From the NCBI GenBank assembly GCA_947168315.1, contig CAMVLL010000003.1, positions 1 through 64,000 of the forward strand: a stretch of 64,000 nt of DNA, written 5' to 3'. Positions 49,237 to 58,465 of this stretch are shown here, piece after piece. Source of the DNA: an uncultured Bacteroidota bacterium. Its GTDB lineage: Bacteria > Bacteroidota > Bacteroidia > Bacteroidales > Bacteroidaceae. The notes beneath the pieces were generated by a model. It saw nothing but the letters and a program-made list of their open reading frames with translations. It did no database searches and was not told the origin of the DNA. Within the stretch, counting starts at the first letter, position 1. Every line of letters starts with the position of its first letter. The position numbers and the translations under genes are program-made.

Positions 49237-50757
49237 ATGAAACTTACAAATTCATTATTATTAGTCGGTGGTGGTTTGTCTTTTATGGCATCAGCTGCAG
49301 CTCAACAAACAAAGCCGAATATTATCTATATCATGTGTGATGATATGGGATACGGTGACTTAGGCTGTTATGGCCAACCCTTTATTCACACACCGTACAT
49401 CGATCAGATGGCTGCTGAAGGAATGAGATTTACTCAAGCCTATGCAGGCAGTCCGGTAAGTGCTCCCTCACGTGCGTCCCTTATGACCGGGCAACATTCC
49501 GGGCATACTGTTGTTAGAGGGAATAAAGAATATTGGCGGAATGTTCCAATCGTTATGTATGGTAAAAATGAGGATTTCTCTCGTGTAGGACAACATCCGT
49601 ATGATCCCGACCATATCATCATCCCAGAAATAATGAAGGATAATGGGTATACCACAGGTATGTTCGGCAAATGGGCTGGCGGATACGAAGGATCAGCATC
49701 TACACCCGACAAACGTGGTATTGATGAATTCTATGGTTATATATGTCAGTTCCAAGCTCACCTTTATTATCCAAATTTCCTAAACCGATATAGCAAAGCG
49801 CTGGGTGACACAGGAGTTGTACGCGTCGTGATGGACGAAAATATCAAGTATCCCATGTATGGAAAGGACTATTTGAAACGTACTCGATATTCAGCGGATC
49901 TCATTCATCAAAAAGCAATGGAATGGTTGGATAAACAGGAAGGTAAACAACCATTCTTCGGTATCTTTACCTATACACTGCCTCATGCTGAACTCATTCA
50001 GCCGGAAGATTCAATATTGAACGGTTATAAAAAAGAATTTTTCTGGGACAGAACATGGGGAGGACAAGAGCCTTCTAGATATAATCCTTCCGATCATGTG
50101 CATGCTCAGTTTGCGGGCATGATCACCCGTCTAGATAAGTATGTTGGACAAATATTGAATAAATTAAAAGAAAAAGGATTGGATGAGAATACGCTCGTAA
50201 TCTTTACCAGCGATAATGGTCCTCACGAAGAAGGAGGAGCCGATCCTACATTTTTCGGTCGGGATGGAAAGCTGAAAGGGCTGAAACGTCAATGTTATGA
50301 GGGCGGCATCCGTATTCCATTTATTGCCCGTTGGCCTAAAACGGTCCAAGCGGGTGTAACCAATGACCACCAACTAGCATTCTACGATATTATGCCAACA
50401 TTCTGTGAACTGATTGGTGTGAGAAATTACCAAAAGAAATACCGAAATAAAAAAATAAAGGAAGATTATTTCGATGGCATATCCTTTGCTCCTACACTAT
50501 TGGGGAAGAGTGATCAGATAAAACATGACTTCCTGTATTGGGAGTTCCATGAGACCAACCAGATTGGTGTCCGCATGGGTGATTGGAAACTGGTGGTGAA
50601 AGAAGGTATTCCCGAATTGTATAATTTGGCTGAGGATATCCATGAAGACAACAATGTGGCTGCAACATATCCAGTTATTGTGTCTAAAATGATTGAAATT
50701 ATTGACAGAGAACATACGCCAAGTGAGTATTTCTCCGTAACTTTGCCCAAAAGATAA
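49237..50757 (+). CDS. secreted sulfatase, Ser-type active site
   Basis: NIIYIMCDDMGYGDLGCYGQ; SAPSRASLMTGQ. Confidence 0.9.
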   Translation: MKLTNSLLLVGGGLSFMASAAAQQTKPNIIYIMCDDMGYGDLGCYGQPFIHTPYIDQMAAEGMRFTQAYAGSPVSAPSRASLMTGQHSGHTVVRGNKEYWRNVPIVMYGKNEDFSRVGQHPYDPDHIIIPEIMKDNGYTTGMFGKWAGGYEGSASTPDKRGIDEFYGYICQFQAHLYYPNFLNRYSKALGDTGVVRVVMDENIKYPMYGKDYLKRTRYSADLIHQKAMEWLDKQEGKQPFFGIFTYTLPHAELIQPEDSILNGYKKEFFWDRTWGGQEPSRYNPSDHVHAQFAGMITRLDKYVGQILNKLKEKGLDENTLVIFTSDNGPHEEGGADPTFFGRDGKLKGLKRQCYEGGIRIPFIARWPKTVQAGVTNDHQLAFYDIMPTFCELIGVRNYQKKYRNKKIKEDYFDGISFAPTLLGKSDQIKHDFLYWEFHETNQIGVRMGDWKLVVKEGIPELYNLAEDIHEDNNVAATYPVIVSKMIEIIDREHTPSEYFSVTLPKR

Positions 50758-50778
50758 AACAACCTAAAATAATAAAGT

Positions 50779-52338
50779 ATGGATTTAAAATTATTATGTG
50801 GTCTGGGCATGGGTGCAGCCGCTTTAACAGGATGTTCGCAGGTCCAGAATAAGCAAGAAGCTAAGACTCCTCAGAAACCCAACGTAATCTTTATCGTGGC
50901 AGATGACCTGGGATATGGTGACTTGAGCTGTTATGGCATGACTCGTATTCAGACTCCGAATGTTGATGCTTTGGCACAGGGTGGTTTGCGCTTCACCGAT
51001 GCTCATGCAGTAGCCTCTACGAGTACACCTTCACGCTATTCTCTTTTCACAGGACATTATAGTTGGCGCCGTAATGATACAGGTATTGCTCCTGGAAATG
51101 CCGGTATGATCATCCGTCCAGAACAGATCACTATCGCCGACATGTTTAAGGAGGCTGGATATACGACAGGTGCCATCGGTAAGTGGCATTTAGGACTGGG
51201 TGACAAGACTGGTACTCAGGATTGGAATGCAGAGGTAACTCCAGGACCCAGAGATATCGGTTTCGACTATTCTTATTTGATGGCAGCTACGGGTGACCGT
51301 GTTCCCTGTGTTTGGATGGATAATCAACGGGTAGCCAATTATGACGCTTCTGCTCCAATCTATGTGGATTATCAGAAACCTTTCGATGGTGAACCTTTAG
51401 GAAAGGACCATCCAGAATTGTTGACGCTATTGAAACCATCTCCAAACCATGGACATAACCAAGCAATTGTAAATGGTATCTCACGTATCGGTTACATGAA
51501 AGGTGGTGGTAAAGCATTGTGGGAGGATGAGCATATCGCTGATACTTTGACAGCAAAAGCTGTTGACTTCATTCATAGTCAGAAAGATACGACATTCTTC
51601 CTATACGTCGGTACAAATGATGTCCATGTTCCTCGCTATCCAAATGCTGCCTTTCGTGATAAGAGTGGTATGGGCTACCGAGGAGATGCAATCTTGCAGT
51701 TCGACTGGACAGTTGGACAAATTGTGGAAGCTTTGAAACAAGACGGACTCTTGGGAAATACGATGATTGTGTTGACCAGCGACAACGGTCCGGTTGTGGA
51801 TGACGGATATGCAGACCGTGCCGTGGAACTTTTAGGCGATCACCGTCCTTGGGGTGATTTCCGTGGAGGAAAATACAGTAATTTCCAAGCGGGAACAACT
51901 GTTCCTTTCATCGTGTACTGGCCAGGGACTGTTGAGGCTGGTGAGTCAAGCGCATTGTTCTCACAGATTGACCTTTACGCCTCTTTGGCAAAACTGGTAG
52001 GACAGGAAATTGCTGAAGGAGCAGCTCCTGACAGTCAAAATAATTTGAATGCATTGTTGGGATTGGACAAGAAGGGACGTGATTATGTTGTGGAAGCATC
52101 TTCCGTTTTGTCTGTTTACGATGGTACATGGCATTATATTATACCAAGCTACGGCTCTGCATATAACAAGCTGACCAATACTGAGCTAGGGAACGATCCG
52201 AATGATCAACTTTATAACTTGAAAGAGGATATCGGTGAGAAAAACAATGTGGCAGAACAATACCCAGATAAAGTCAAGGAGTTGAAGGCCATCATTGAAA
52301 AAGAAAAAGCAAACGGATATGGTCTTGGGAAAAGATAA
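50779..52338 (+). CDS. sulfatase lipoprotein, Ser-type active site
   Basis: ALTGC lipobox; NVIFIVADDLGYGDLSCYG; STPSRYSLFTG. Confidence 0.9.
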   Translation: MDLKLLCGLGMGAAALTGCSQVQNKQEAKTPQKPNVIFIVADDLGYGDLSCYGMTRIQTPNVDALAQGGLRFTDAHAVASTSTPSRYSLFTGHYSWRRNDTGIAPGNAGMIIRPEQITIADMFKEAGYTTGAIGKWHLGLGDKTGTQDWNAEVTPGPRDIGFDYSYLMAATGDRVPCVWMDNQRVANYDASAPIYVDYQKPFDGEPLGKDHPELLTLLKPSPNHGHNQAIVNGISRIGYMKGGGKALWEDEHIADTLTAKAVDFIHSQKDTTFFLYVGTNDVHVPRYPNAAFRDKSGMGYRGDAILQFDWTVGQIVEALKQDGLLGNTMIVLTSDNGPVVDDGYADRAVELLGDHRPWGDFRGGKYSNFQAGTTVPFIVYWPGTVEAGESSALFSQIDLYASLAKLVGQEIAEGAAPDSQNNLNALLGLDKKGRDYVVEASSVLSVYDGTWHYIIPSYGSAYNKLTNTELGNDPNDQLYNLKEDIGEKNNVAEQYPDKVKELKAIIEKEKANGYGLGKR

Positions 52339-52352
52339 TTGATAATAAATAG

Positions 52353-52386
52353 AAAAAGGCTACACCTTAATAGATGTAGCCTTTTT
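52353..52386. terminator. bidirectional rho-independent terminator
   Basis: AAAAAGGCTACA / TGTAGCCTTTTT. Confidence 0.85.
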
Positions 52387-52400
52387 CTATATGATTTTGT

Positions 52401-54212
52401 TCAGAATTTATTAATCTCTGCCTTTACCCTGTTCACATATAAGGATGCAGGAATCTCGTTCAATTTCAATTCATCAAATGTACTCAATGCTTTTTCCAGG
52501 TTCCTCAATGCTGAAGTATTTCCTTTCTGTTTGTACTCATTCCGTAAAATACGAATCTTCTCATAATCCTGAATACCAGCCACTAAGCGCTCAAAACGGA
52601 TACAAGTACGGCCTTCCGGATAAACCATATAAGTATCACCAGCGGCCCAAGAAATGAAACGACTGTCGAGTAATGGCTCGAGAACCCAACTGTTGAATGC
52701 CCAACGCAGATAACCATCTAAATTGGCCATAGCGGCATAAAGTCCTAACCATTCTGCCTCAGCTGGTGCACTAAACGTGAAAGTATTCGGATATGGTTCC
52801 GCACAACAAGTATAGAATGTGGTAACCTTTCCTTCAGCCCGACGCTTTTCTATATCTTGTTTTGAATATTTTAAGCGTAAAGGAATACAATAGTCATCCA
52901 ACTCGCTGAGCAATTCCTGATAAAGGTTACCAGCCATTGAAATCTTAAACTTCGGATCAGCCTTACGTATCACTTTCAGCGTTTTCAACATCACGTCGAT
53001 AGAACGCTCGTCCATAGATATGTGGGTAATGTCGAACCATCCTTTTTCTTTCAAATGTTTAGCAAAAGCTGTCAACATAGCTGTCCACATCTCATCATAA
53101 GCCTCTTCACCAGGTTGTGTCTTCATAAACTTCAACGTGTTGCTTGCTTGGTCGAAGTATTGGAATGACAAAGCCCAAGGTACCATCGAATAACACCCTA
53201 TCTCCTTTTTTATGCCAATACCCATCATGAATTCAACCCATTTGTCGAAAACAGAAAAATCAAAAGACCATGTACCATCCAACTTTTTCATCCATGTCAC
53301 CATTGATTCGAAATAATCGTATGTTTGTCCATTCCAAGGCTTGTGCATGATAGAGGTGGTTATGACCTTACCTCCAGCCTGATGATACAACTCCATTATC
53401 GGACGCATGACATCGAAATGTTCCTTACTCCATGGCTCTACTTGATAATAACGTGCTACAGCATACGGATTCTGCCATAAATCGAGATGGAAAGCCCAGT
53501 CGTCTACCTTAGGTAAAGTACGATTCTTCACGTTAACCTTCAGATTTAACTTGCCTAACAAACGTTCACCATTCTTTACGGTGACAACACCAGAGTAAAC
53601 ACCAGCCTTAACATCTTGAGGCACCCAAACACGTATCCAAGCCGGTTGTGTGTTCATAGCTGGAATGGCCAGTTCTTTTGCAAAATGATCGATCGGGTCG
53701 GCAACTAAAGTAGAGTCCCAAAGGCTTGCATCTGGACGATGTCCACAAGCTCCCTTTTTGTTCTTGTTCAGTTCATCAGTCATCACATACCGTACAAATC
53801 CTTTGAGCAAGCTGCTCTGTCCTATTTTCTCCTTTCCACAAGAAAGATCGGATACATCAAAGGATACATTTGCCAAATCTTCTTTACCAAAAACGACAAA
53901 TTGTGCAGCTACACGCTCACCCTTCCAAGCAGTCAGTTCGATGGTGTTTGAACCAAGAACAGTGGGAGGAACCTCTTTGGCATAACGCTCGTCTACTGTG
54001 CCCCATTTCACATTGATCCCATTCACCTTACTCCAGTTAGCAGGGTTCACAGCTACCGGATTGGATAGTTCCTTATATTCTTTTTTAGGAAACATAGGCT
54101 GTCCTGTGTTTCTACCAGCATGAGTCACTCCATTGATTTGGGCATAGAAGGTAAAAGGCACACAACAAACCATGGCAAGAGCCAGTTTTAATAAAACACT
54201 TTTATTTTTCAT
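52401..54212 (-). CDS. DUF4091/GH123-like glycoside hydrolase
   Basis: Signal peptide; ITHISMDERS Asp-Glu motif; C-terminal WRAFNSW-like (YLRWAFNSWV) DUF4091 region. Confidence 0.78.
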   Translation of the reverse strand: MKNKSVLLKLALAMVCCVPFTFYAQINGVTHAGRNTGQPMFPKKEYKELSNPVAVNPANWSKVNGINVKWGTVDERYAKEVPPTVLGSNTIELTAWKGERVAAQFVVFGKEDLANVSFDVSDLSCGKEKIGQSSLLKGFVRYVMTDELNKNKKGACGHRPDASLWDSTLVADPIDHFAKELAIPAMNTQPAWIRVWVPQDVKAGVYSGVVTVKNGERLLGKLNLKVNVKNRTLPKVDDWAFHLDLWQNPYAVARYYQVEPWSKEHFDVMRPIMELYHQAGGKVITTSIMHKPWNGQTYDYFESMVTWMKKLDGTWSFDFSVFDKWVEFMMGIGIKKEIGCYSMVPWALSFQYFDQASNTLKFMKTQPGEEAYDEMWTAMLTAFAKHLKEKGWFDITHISMDERSIDVMLKTLKVIRKADPKFKISMAGNLYQELLSELDDYCIPLRLKYSKQDIEKRRAEGKVTTFYTCCAEPYPNTFTFSAPAEAEWLGLYAAMANLDGYLRWAFNSWVLEPLLDSRFISWAAGDTYMVYPEGRTCIRFERLVAGIQDYEKIRILRNEYKQKGNTSALRNLEKALSTFDELKLNEIPASLYVNRVKAEINKF

Positions 54213-54237
54213 CTTTCATATTTTTAGTATGTTATGT

Positions 54238-54266
54238 CAAAGATACAAAGAAATTCATTACTTTTG
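54238..54266. promoter_or_regulatory. divergent -7 elements for GH123-like and GH36 genes
   Basis: Minus-strand TATCTTTG (54238-54245) and plus-strand TACTTTTG (54259-54266). Confidence 0.45.
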
Positions 54267-54292
54267 TATAATCATATTAACCATTTTATACA

Positions 54293-56461
54293 ATGAAAAA
54301 ACATCTCTTTATCATCATTTGTTTGCTCTTGTCTGTGTTTTGTGTAAATGCAGCTGATAAAAAATTCATTAAAGTCACCACCGATGGTGTGGAATTAGTT
54401 TTTCAAGTAGGACAGAATGGACGGTTATATCAATCGTATTTAGGGAAAAAACTCTCGTATGATACCGACCTGAATTACCTTCCAATGGGTACTGAAGCTT
54501 ATTTGACTCATGGAATGGAGGATTATTTTGAGCCTGCTATTCACATTGTTCACAATGACTTTAATTCTTCTTTATTACTGAAATATATTTCACACTCCGC
54601 TCATCAACTTGCTACGGGTGTCGATGAAACAGTGATTACTTTGCAAGATGAAAAGTATCCCGTAACCGTGAAGTTACACTTTATAGCCTATGCAAAAGAG
54701 AATTTAATTAAGACTTTCACGGAGATTACGCATCAGGAAAAGAAAGCAGTAAAATTACAAAAGTACGCATCGTCCATGTTGCATCTGAATCATAGTAAAT
54801 ATTTCCTCACTGAGTTTGCTGGTGATTGGGCTCATGAAGCAAACATGACGGAGCAACCTTTGAGTTTTGGCAAGAAAGTCATCGATACAAAACTTGGTTC
54901 GCGTGCCGATATGTTCGTTTCTCCTTTCTTCCTCGTGGCTTTGGACAAAGAATCGGAGGAGAATAACGGCGAAGTCCTCGTTGGTTCTTTAGGATGGACA
55001 GGCAATTTCCAGTTCACTTTTGAGGTGGATCAGAACAATGGATTGCGTATTATCTCTGGCATCAATCCGTATGCTTCTGAATATACTTTAAACCCAAATG
55101 AAGTTTTTCGTACTCCAGAATTCTACTTCACATATAGTTGCTCGGGCAAGGGACAGGCAAGTCGTAACTTCCATGATTGGGCAAGAAAATATCAAGTGAA
55201 GGATGGTGACAAGACCCGCATGACATTACTGAACAATTGGGAAGCAACATATTTCAACTTCGATGAAGAGAAGTTGGTTGCTCTGATGGATGATGCTGTA
55301 AAATTGGGTGTCGACCTCTTCTTATTGGATGATGGTTGGTTTGGAAATAAATATCCGCGGCAGAGCGATCGTCAAGGTTTAGGTGACTGGGACGAAACAA
55401 AAGATAAATTGCCACACGGCGTCGGCTATCTGACAGAAGCAGCCAAAAAGAAAGGTATCAAGTTTGGTATCTGGATTGAGCCAGAAATGGTAAACCCAAA
55501 GAGCGAATTGTATGAAAAGCATCCTGACTGGGTTATCCATTTGCCAAATCGCGATGAATACTATTTTCGTAATCAGCTGGTACTTGACTTAAGCAATCCA
55601 AAAGTACAGGATTATGTCTTCGGCATCGTTGACAATCTAATGACCAAGTATCCTGAAATTGCTTTCTTCAAATGGGATTGCAACAGTCCTATCACGAATA
55701 TCTACTCCTACTATCTGAAGGAAAAGCAGACACATCTTTATATTGAGCACGTTCGTGGATTATATAATATTTTGGAACGCGTGAAAGCAAAGTATCCTAA
55801 TTTACCTATGATGTTATGCTCAGGTGGCGGTGGACGTACAGACTTTGAGGCCTTGAAATACTTCACTGAATTCTGGCCAAGCGACAATACCGATCCGATA
55901 GAGCGCTTATTCATCCAGTGGGGCTTCTCTCAAGTATTCCCATCGAAGACAATGTGTGCTCACGTTACCACATGGAACAAGAACACAAGTATCAAATTCC
56001 GCACTGAGGTGGCTATGATGTGCAAGCTCGGATTTGACATCAAGTTGTCGGATATGAACGAACGTGAAGCTACCTACTGTCATGAGGCTGTTCAAAACTA
56101 TAATCGTCTAAAACCTGTAATTCTCGATGGCGATTTATTCCGCTTAGTTTCTCCATACGAAGGAAATCATACCTCGTCGATGTATGTAAGCAAGGACCAA
56201 AAGAAAGCCGTTTTGTTTGCATTCGATATTCATCCACGATATGCAGAGAAACTTTACCCAGTACGTTTGAACGGATTGGATCCAAACAAGATGTACCGTG
56301 TAAACGAAATTAATAAGGTACAGACTATGCCAATGAGACCAGGCATGAACAATCCGCTCGACAACAAGGTATATTCAGGAGATTACCTGATGACGGTGGG
56401 ACTGAATCTGTTTAGCACCCGACAGTTGAATAGTCGTGTGATTGAGATTGTAGCAGAATAA
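54293..56461 (+). CDS. alpha-galactosidase (GH36)
   Basis: LLDDGWFG; GIWIEPEMVNP; FFKWDCNSPI nucleophile; EFWPSDNTDP acid/base. Confidence 0.92.
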   Translation: MKKHLFIIICLLLSVFCVNAADKKFIKVTTDGVELVFQVGQNGRLYQSYLGKKLSYDTDLNYLPMGTEAYLTHGMEDYFEPAIHIVHNDFNSSLLLKYISHSAHQLATGVDETVITLQDEKYPVTVKLHFIAYAKENLIKTFTEITHQEKKAVKLQKYASSMLHLNHSKYFLTEFAGDWAHEANMTEQPLSFGKKVIDTKLGSRADMFVSPFFLVALDKESEENNGEVLVGSLGWTGNFQFTFEVDQNNGLRIISGINPYASEYTLNPNEVFRTPEFYFTYSCSGKGQASRNFHDWARKYQVKDGDKTRMTLLNNWEATYFNFDEEKLVALMDDAVKLGVDLFLLDDGWFGNKYPRQSDRQGLGDWDETKDKLPHGVGYLTEAAKKKGIKFGIWIEPEMVNPKSELYEKHPDWVIHLPNRDEYYFRNQLVLDLSNPKVQDYVFGIVDNLMTKYPEIAFFKWDCNSPITNIYSYYLKEKQTHLYIEHVRGLYNILERVKAKYPNLPMMLCSGGGGRTDFEALKYFTEFWPSDNTDPIERLFIQWGFSQVFPSKTMCAHVTTWNKNTSIKFRTEVAMMCKLGFDIKLSDMNEREATYCHEAVQNYNRLKPVILDGDLFRLVSPYEGNHTSSMYVSKDQKKAVLFAFDIHPRYAEKLYPVRLNGLDPNKMYRVNEINKVQTMPMRPGMNNPLDNKVYSGDYLMTVGLNLFSTRQLNSRVIEIVAE

Positions 56462-56469
56462 GATAGATG

Positions 56470-56520
56470 TAGGGAAATGGATATCCGATTTAGGGAATTA
56501 CCCCCAGAAGTTTAGGGAAT
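56470..56520 (+). promoter_or_regulatory. three TAGGGAA direct repeats at 21-22 bp spacing
   Basis: TAGGGAA at 56470, 56491, 56513. Confidence 0.6.
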
Positions 56521-56524
56521 ATCT

Positions 56525-56556
56525 TTTGCGGGACGTTGAAATAAGTGGTTCTTTTG
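56525..56556 (+). promoter_or_regulatory. promoter-like TTTG-N20-TTCTTTTG
   Basis: TTTG 56525-56528, TTCTTTTG 56549-56556 (one mismatch to TAnnTTTG). Confidence 0.4.
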
Positions 56557-56589
56557 TGGTGAAATAAGAAACCATTAGAACATAAACTT

Positions 56590-57318
56590 ATGAAACGTTA
56601 TCATTTTACTTCTGACATCTATATGATGAAAGGTTTGGTCTTAGCGCTAATTTGTGCTATGTTTGCTCTACCCGTTTCCGCTCAAATGCGTAGGGGTTAC
56701 CATCGTCCTGCACCTTCCCGTCATTCTCATCCGATGAGAAGTCATTATGGTTCACATTCTGATTTTATGCTTGGGGAGAATACATATTTCGGACTTCGTT
56801 TCGGTTTGTCTGCTTCATCCGTTCATTCAGACGATCAATACCTGAATGGAAGTGGTGTACAAAGCGGCTATAACATCGGTGGCGTAGTAGGCTTTCAATT
56901 ATCCTATTTCGCCCCTGTATTCTTCGAGACAGGACTTTCTTATATTGAGAAAGGTGGGAAAGGTTCTTTTGGAGGAAATAAGTTTACTTATGACCTAAAT
57001 TATCTGGAGGTGCCATTGGTGCTTAAGTATCGTCATGTCGTTGCCCCGACAACAGCCATCGAACCCTTCTTGGGGGGCTATCTTTCCTGTGGTGTAGGTG
57101 GTCAAATCCGTGACTTTGGCGACAGAGCTGCGAATGGTTCCTTCTCAGACAATAATTTTAATCGTTTTGATGGAGGTATTCGAATTGGCTGCGGTGCTGC
57201 ATTCAGCATGTTGTATGCAGAACTAGGCTATGACCTTGGGCTGTCAAATATTAGCAAGGACTATTTCGATGCTTCACATAACGGTTGTTTCTTCGTAAAT
57301 ATTGGCCTTAACTTTTAA
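56590..57318 (+). CDS. outer-membrane beta-barrel (PorT-like) protein
   Basis: Signal peptide; alternating aromatic/Gly strands, C-terminal aromatic (VNIGLNF). Confidence 0.72.
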   Translation: MKRYHFTSDIYMMKGLVLALICAMFALPVSAQMRRGYHRPAPSRHSHPMRSHYGSHSDFMLGENTYFGLRFGLSASSVHSDDQYLNGSGVQSGYNIGGVVGFQLSYFAPVFFETGLSYIEKGGKGSFGGNKFTYDLNYLEVPLVLKYRHVVAPTTAIEPFLGGYLSCGVGGQIRDFGDRAANGSFSDNNFNRFDGGIRIGCGAAFSMLYAELGYDLGLSNISKDYFDASHNGCFFVNIGLNF

Positions 57319-57342
57319 ATAGTCTGATGATTTACAAAGGCT

Positions 57343-57380
57343 AAGAGGGTGTGTTCTATCACGAGCACATCCTCTTCATT
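57343..57380 (+). terminator. terminator-like hairpin
   Basis: AAGAGGGTGTG ... CACATCCTCTT. Confidence 0.6.
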
Positions 57381-57527
57381 ATTTATATACATATCATACA
57401 TCACGTTCGATTTCCTATGCGATAACAACTAATTCTAATATTTTCCAGATGTTTTTCCCCTTTTCAAGCAATCGTTTTAAAATAATGCGTACTTTTGCCA
57501 AAAGAAATCATTTTTATTAACAAAATC

Positions 57528-58412
57528 ATGAAAATAAAACATTTATTAGTACTGGCAATTGCTTCTATGATGGTATTGCCTTCGTGTAAAAAAGTTGAAA
57601 AGGCTGAGCCTATTAAGAAGGATATCAGCGTACAGTTGTATTCACTTCGTAGTTTGATCAATGCGGAATCTCCTATCGACTCTTTGCTTCCAAAATTGGC
57701 TGCCATGGGTTTCACTAGTGTTGAGGCTGCAAGCTATGACGATGGTAAATTTTATGGAAAAACTCCTGCTGAGTACAAGGCAGTTGTTGAGGCTAACGGC
57801 CTCGTTCCATTGTCTTCCCATATTAATCATGGACTTTCTGCAGAAGAATTGGCATCTGGTGATTTCAGTGAAGCGCTGAAATGGTGGGATCAATGTATCG
57901 CAGACCATAAGGCTGCTGGTATGCAGTATATCGTAACTCCGTGGATGGGACTTCAGAAGAGTATCCATGACCTGCAAGTTTATTGTGATTACTTGAATGC
58001 TATCGGAAAGAAATGTGCCGAGAACGGTATTCAATACGGTTACCACAATCATAACTACGAATATGAGAAGGTTGAAGATCAAGTTATGTACGACTATATG
58101 CTCGAGCACACCGACCCACAATATGTTTTCTTCCAGATGGATGTATATTGGACAATGCGTGGTGGTAAGAGTCAGGTAGAATATTTCAAGAAATATCCTG
58201 GTCGCTTCAAATTGTTACATATTAAGGACGAATGCGAACTCGGACAAAGTGGTATGGTTGGCTATGATGCTATCTTCAAGAATGTGAAGGAAGCAGGAAC
58301 CAAACACATTGTTGTAGAAGTTGAGCGTTATTCGATGCCTGTTCTTGAGAGTATCAAGGAAAGTATTGATTATCTATTGCAATCAGACTTTGTTCCAGCA
58401 TCTTATGAATAA
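57528..58412 (+). CDS. sugar isomerase/epimerase-like TIM-barrel lipoprotein
   Basis: Lipobox LPSC; YGYHNHNYEY, QMDVYWT, HIKDE motifs. Confidence 0.85.
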   Translation: MKIKHLLVLAIASMMVLPSCKKVEKAEPIKKDISVQLYSLRSLINAESPIDSLLPKLAAMGFTSVEAASYDDGKFYGKTPAEYKAVVEANGLVPLSSHINHGLSAEELASGDFSEALKWWDQCIADHKAAGMQYIVTPWMGLQKSIHDLQVYCDYLNAIGKKCAENGIQYGYHNHNYEYEKVEDQVMYDYMLEHTDPQYVFFQMDVYWTMRGGKSQVEYFKKYPGRFKLLHIKDECELGQSGMVGYDAIFKNVKEAGTKHIVVEVERYSMPVLESIKESIDYLLQSDFVPASYE

Positions 58413-58437
58413 ATAATTCTTCTATATGATAAATAAA

Positions 58438-58465
58438 AGGCCGGTTGCAAACCGGCTTTTTATTT
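58438..58465. terminator. bidirectional rho-independent terminator
   Basis: GCCGGTT-GCA-AACCGGC + T-run between convergent genes. Confidence 0.8.

Noticed and set aside
57642-58121. 159-aa minus-strand ORF inside the isomerase gene
   Set aside because: Antisense shadow of a gene with clear family motifs.
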